In this document: positions 62,501 to 64,000 of the stretch, one piece after another
Layout: each line of letters starts with the position of its first letter
How positions within the stretch are numbered: position 1 is the first letter of the stretch
NCBI RefSeq assembly: GCF_010731635.1
Contig: NZ_AP022583.1
Coordinates: 4,715,799-4,779,798, forward strand
Length of the DNA stretch: 64,000 nt
Direction of reading: 5' to 3'
Source: Mycobacterium noviomagense
GTDB taxonomy: Bacteria > Actinomycetota > Actinomycetes > Mycobacteriales > Mycobacteriaceae
The notes under the pieces: generated by a model
Told to the model about the DNA's origin: nothing
The model's database searches: none
What the model saw: only the letters and a program-made list of their open reading frames with translations
Program-made: the position numbers and the translations under genes

Positions 62501-64000
62501 AGCACGCGCGCGCGCACGACTTGCATGGCTGAGATGCTGTCGCCGCCGAGGTCGAAGAAGGAGTCGTCGATGCCGACGCGGTCGACTCCGAGTACTTGGC
62601 GTAGATGCCGGCCAGCATTTCTTCGACCGCGTTGGTGGGGGCGCGATACCGGCCGGCGAGGTATTCCGGTGCCGGCAGGGCGCGGGTGTCGAGCTTGCCG
62701 TTGGGGGTCAACGGCCACGCCTCGAGCACCACCACCGCGGCCGGCACCATGTGCGCCGGCAGCCGCTCGGCCAGCGCGGCGCGAAGCTCGGCCGGATCGG
62801 CGGCGCCGGTGATGTAGCCGATCAGGCGCTTGTCGCCGGGCGGTCTTCGCGGGCGATCACCACCGCCTGCGCCACACCTCGCACGCCGCTAGGGCGGCTG
62901 GATTTCGCCGAGCTCGATGCGATAGCCGCGGATCTTGACCTGCTCATCAGCACGGCCCAAATAATCGAGCTGCCCATCGGCACGCCAGCGCACCACATCC
63001 CCGGTCCGATACATCCGTGTTCCCGCACCGCCGAACGGACACGCCACAAACCGCGACGCCGTCAACGCAGCGCGGCCCATACCCGCACGCCACCCCGGCA
63101 CCGGCCACATACAACTCACCGACCACACCGCGGGCACCGCACGCAACCACCCATCGAGCACGAACAACGCCGCCCCGGCCACCGGAGAACCGATCGGCGG
63201 GGTCCCCGACCCGGGGGTCAACGGTGCACTGATCGCCACACACATCGTGGTCTCGGTCGGCCCATAGGCGTTGACCATCACCCGATTCGCCGCCCAGCGA
63301 TCCACCACCTCAGCCGGGCAGGCCTCACCGGCCATCACCAACGCCGTCGACTCCAAACCCTCAGCCGCCAACATCGCCACCGCCGACGGCGTCTGAGTCA
63401 GCACATCCACACGCTGGTCAACCAGCAAGGCGTGCAACTCATCTGGCGCACCGACCACCGCATCGGGCACCACCACCACCCGGCCACCGCGCAGCGCACC
63501 AAAGATCTCCCACACCGAAACGTCAAACGCCAACGAATGACACTGCGACCACACCCCGCCACCGGCAGGCCCGCATCCAACGACCCCAACAACTGCGTCA
63601 CATTGCCGTGGTGACCGCCACTTTGGGCACCCCGGTCGTGCCGAGGTGTAGATCACATACGCGATCGCCTCCGCACCCGGCGCCGGCAGTGCCGTACCGG
63701 GTTGCGCATCGATGGCCGGGTCATCGATGTCGACGACGGCCACCTCGTGCCCATCGAGCCGGCCGGCAACTCAGCGTTGGTGATCACCGCTACCGGCGCG
63801 GCATCCGACAGCACAAACCCCAGCCGGGCCGCCGGCAGACAGGGTCGATCGGCACATAGGCCGCCCCGCTCTTGAGCACCGCCAGCATCGCCACGACCGC
63901 CTCGACCGAACGCGACACCAACAGCCCCACACTGCCCCAGCCCGCGCCCTGCCCAACAAGCATGTGCGCCAACCGGTTCGACGCCTCATCAAGCTCACGG
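48369..64000 (-). CDS. Multimodular nonribosomal peptide synthetase with terminal aminotransferase (frame-broken, partial)
   Basis: One leftward assembly line running off the right edge. Domains in gene order (approximate positions): A1 64000-62660, PCP1 62640-62500, E1 62420-61050, C2 61020-59750, A2 59690-58230, PCP2 58200-57990, C3 57960-56620, A3 56560-55090, PCP3 55060-54840, E3 54800-53450, C4 53420-52150, A4 52080-50620, PCP4 50590-50390, TE 50330-49600, aminotransferase 49541-48369. The reading frame changes at a dozen or more points, mostly in G/C runs, which I take for sequence errors within one or two long genes. No MbtH-like gene and no transporter are visible in the window. Confidence 0.85.
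50600..51590 (-). CDS. NRPS A4 domain, core and C-terminal part
   Basis: Continuation of A4 in two frames: [17 protein letters not shown] (A4 motif) before a break near 51410, then [37 protein letters not shown] (A5), [17 protein letters not shown] (A7), [11 protein letters not shown] (A8) and [10 protein letters not shown] (A10). Pocket residues by alignment with GrsA are D-F-W-T-L-G-A-V-Y, the same as A3. Two further breaks within about 40 bases near 50610 separate it from PCP4. Confidence 0.8.
51590..55060 (-). CDS. NRPS PCP3-E3-C4-A4 N-terminal part
   Basis: About 1150 residues in one frame. PCP3 [18 protein letters not shown]3: [19 protein letters not shown] (HHxxxDxxSW), DVEGHGRHE and [10 protein letters not shown], all epimerization-domain motifs. 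C4: [30 protein letters not shown] (HHxxxDG), and [15 protein letters not shown]; as it follows an E domain it should be a D-to-L condensing type. A4 begins [18 protein letters not shown] and reaches [12 protein letters not shown] (A3 motif), where the frame breaks near 51590. Confidence 0.88.
55098..56890 (-). CDS. NRPS A3 domain (with C3 tail)
   Basis: 576 residues in frame: the end of C3 ([12 protein letters not shown]), then [107 protein letters not shown] and [14 protein letters not shown]. Pocket residues are D-F-W-T-L-G-A-V-Y, matching A4; I cannot name the amino acid. The frame breaks near 55250 at a G run (three instead of four) and again near 55098 before PCP3. Confidence 0.85.
56912..58200 (-). 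CDS. NRPS PCP2-C3
   Basis: PCP2 reads [23 protein letters not shown]; the Ser present before FFDLGG in the other copies is absent (three bases fewer). C3: [35 protein letters not shown] (HHxxxDG), [26 protein letters not shown]. The SFAQQRLWF start and absence of a preceding E domain mark it as an L-to-L type, unlike C2 and C4. A frame break near 56920 separates it from its last 90 residues, which sit in the A3 segment. Confidence 0.85.
58089..59571 (-). repeat. Near-identical A-domain repeat, copy 1 (A2)
   Basis: About 1480 bases almost identical to 62523-64000, covering most of the A domain and the start of the following PCP. The left boundary falls just after the PCP core motif GGDSISAM, where the two sequences become unrelated. 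Differences inside are mostly single-base changes in G/C run length. Confidence 0.85.
58205..60050 (-). CDS. NRPS C2 tail and A2 domain, frame-broken
   Basis: From 60050 the frame reads the end of C2 ([19 protein letters not shown]) and the first half of A2 ([30 protein letters not shown]). Breaks near 59190, 59070, 58695, 58466 and 58205 scatter the rest over frames: [68 protein letters not shown] and [14 protein letters not shown]. Pocket residues are D-V-W-T-V-A-A-M-C, near the Phe code D-A-W-T-I-A-A-I-C of GrsA. Confidence 0.8.
60031..62640 (-). CDS. NRPS PCP1-E1-C2
   Basis: PCP1 [17 protein letters not shown], then about 40 residues in a shifted frame before E1 resumes. E1: [50 protein letters not shown]2: [55 protein letters not shown]. 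Same PCP-E-C order as module 3-4 and strongly similar to it throughout, so one pair arose from the other. Frame shifts near 60360 (self-correcting) and 60132 end the open frame within C2. Confidence 0.85.
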   Translation of the reverse strand, partial: PHQRGRRNAGRHLRQVLGVDRVGIDDSFFDLGGDSISAMQVVRARVLRVWYVGRAMCSSSRPWLGWPGWSRHPALVARSTRVGEVSATPIMCWLNSIDGPVDQFNQTVLVQAPGGTQADAVVLLQALLDRHAMLRARVNDDGDGRWTLTVQEPGSVQAANCLHTVDTLSDEALIRARSRLNPAAGVILSALWVDSTRQLALIIHHLAIDAVSWQIVLEDLNLAWTQHRAGQPVALPAWGTSFARWAEVLSEHSHAPEVVEQADAWKRVAAASTTLPAVQPESDTYESAGHMPVSLDTENTGILLGEASAAFHTGAHEILLIALGLAVAQFAGDGSAPIGIDVEGHGRHEELRPDIDLSRTVGWFTTKYPVALRIGALDWTKVTAGDGELGALIKNAKEKLRALPHPLTYGLLRYLNADINLAEPDPPIGFNYLGRLGSAGDTTGQGWQLSQGSVSVSSVAAAIPMPLAHTVELNVGTVDTEAGPQLYGEWTWAPSALDDAAVSELSRLWLQALTGICAHVRAGGGGLTPSDIAPARLSQQQIDELQQQYQVADVLPLTPLQQGLLFHANSAQGSDDDLYAVQIDFTVTGPLDEHRLRDAVHAVGNRHPHLVARFCDRFDEPVQIIPAEPIVPWRYVEPDGGDVEDQVRQVCADERAAVCDLTHQPAFRAALIRTASDRHRFVLTNHHIAMDGWSMPILLGEIFAGYYGQQLPAPVPYRRFVTWLAARDHDAAQAVWREVLAGFETPTLVGPPDRLGRRPRRRIVPVSPAITRAVNELARSCHTTVNIVLQAAWAQLLMWLTGQHDVAFGTPVSGRPPDLAGADSMVGLFINTVPVCAHHRVDHHRRPTRPAAKLEQRHARASTLGAQRD
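62523..64000 (-). repeat. Near-identical A-domain repeat, copy 2 (A1)
   Basis: Partner of 58089-59571; continues past the right edge of the window. See copy 1. Confidence 0.85.
62640..64000 (-). CDS. NRPS A1 domain, frame-broken, runs off the window
   Basis: First A domain seen, missing its N-terminal start. Pieces in several frames: [122 protein letters not shown]. Pocket residues D-V-W-T-V-A-A-M-C, identical to A2. Breaks near 63840, 63770, 63645, 63615, 63140, 63080, 62895, 62878 and 62845; several of these are not shared with A2. Confidence 0.8.

Noticed and set aside
48369..64000. NRPS as a true pseudogene
   Set aside because: Breaks are mainly homopolymer length changes that differ between near-identical copies, while all catalytic motifs remain intact.
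48369..64000. Mycobactin-type siderophore or glycopeptidolipid synthetase
   Set aside because: No cyclization domain, salicylate ligase or lysine hydroxylase gene is seen, and the E-domain pattern and TE-aminotransferase end do not fit the known GPL synthetases.
1..64000. CRISPR arrays, tRNA or rRNA genes, insertion sequence with transposase
   Set aside because: No regular spaced repeats, tRNA-like cloverleaf stretches or transposase frames were noticed; the only mobile-type gene is the 13E12/HNH protein.

Overview
The window is chromosomal DNA of a Mycobacterium, probably a slow-growing non-tuberculous species. The base composition is high G+C, with many GTG starts and 4-base ATGA/GTGA gene overlaps. 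It carries a clear CYP124, an S-(hydroxymethyl)mycothiol dehydrogenase, a cutinase, an MmpS protein and a 13E12-type HNH protein. From memory of the M. tuberculosis map, the gene order from glpD to cyp124 follows Rv2249c-Rv2266 with several genes missing, and the antiporter at 39.5 kb corresponds to Rv2287. No tRNA, rRNA or CRISPR array was seen.

Layout. 0.3-2.0 kb: an SDR and a divergent LysR regulator. 2.0-6.3 kb: a leftward set (FAD monooxygenase, TetR, membrane-anchored methyltransferase, decarboxylase-like amidohydrolase) with two strong palindromes. 6.3-11 kb: glycerolipid genes (glpD, TetR, AGPS-like flavoprotein, lipid kinase). 11-19.7 kb: DUF3145, serine hydrolase, mscR with a metallo-hydrolase, SHOCT protein, SDR, acidic protein, Hsp70-like membrane protein and a DapB-like oxidoreductase. 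19.7-20.3 kb: remnants of cytochrome b561 and a catalase-family gene. 20.5-27.8 kb: orphan MmpS, CYP124, two proline-rich envelope proteins, cutinase, lipoprotein, a PknD-like kinase and a VOC protein. 27.9-39.5 kb: an accessory catabolic-type block (two P450s, enoyl-CoA hydratase, double-domain CoA transferase, SDR), an M24 peptidase pair of which one has lost all metal ligands, a truncated SDR, a broken P450 and a TetR. 39.5-47.1 kb: antiporter, lipoprotein, DUF2237, the 13E12/HNH gene between 15-bp direct repeats, SRPBCC, cyclase-like protein, SDR and aldo-keto reductase.

47.1-64 kb: a P450 converging on a large leftward nonribosomal peptide synthetase that runs off the right edge. Read in gene order it is A1-PCP1-E1-C2-A2-PCP2-C3-A3-PCP3-E3-C4-A4-PCP4-TE, followed in the same frame by a complete DapC-like PLP aminotransferase. 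A1 and A2 have the same pocket residues (close to the Phe code) and A3 and A4 share a different set. The two E domains follow modules 1 and 3. The simplest reading is a D-X, L-X, D-Y, L-Y peptide, possibly longer at the N-terminus. This is the strongest candidate for an undescribed system in the window.

Caution. The NRPS frame is broken at a dozen or more places, mostly at G/C homopolymers, and the breaks differ between two nearly identical copies of the A domain. I read these as sequencing or assembly errors, not gene decay. The same doubt applies to a lesser degree to the internal deletions near 37.7 and 38.55 kb.
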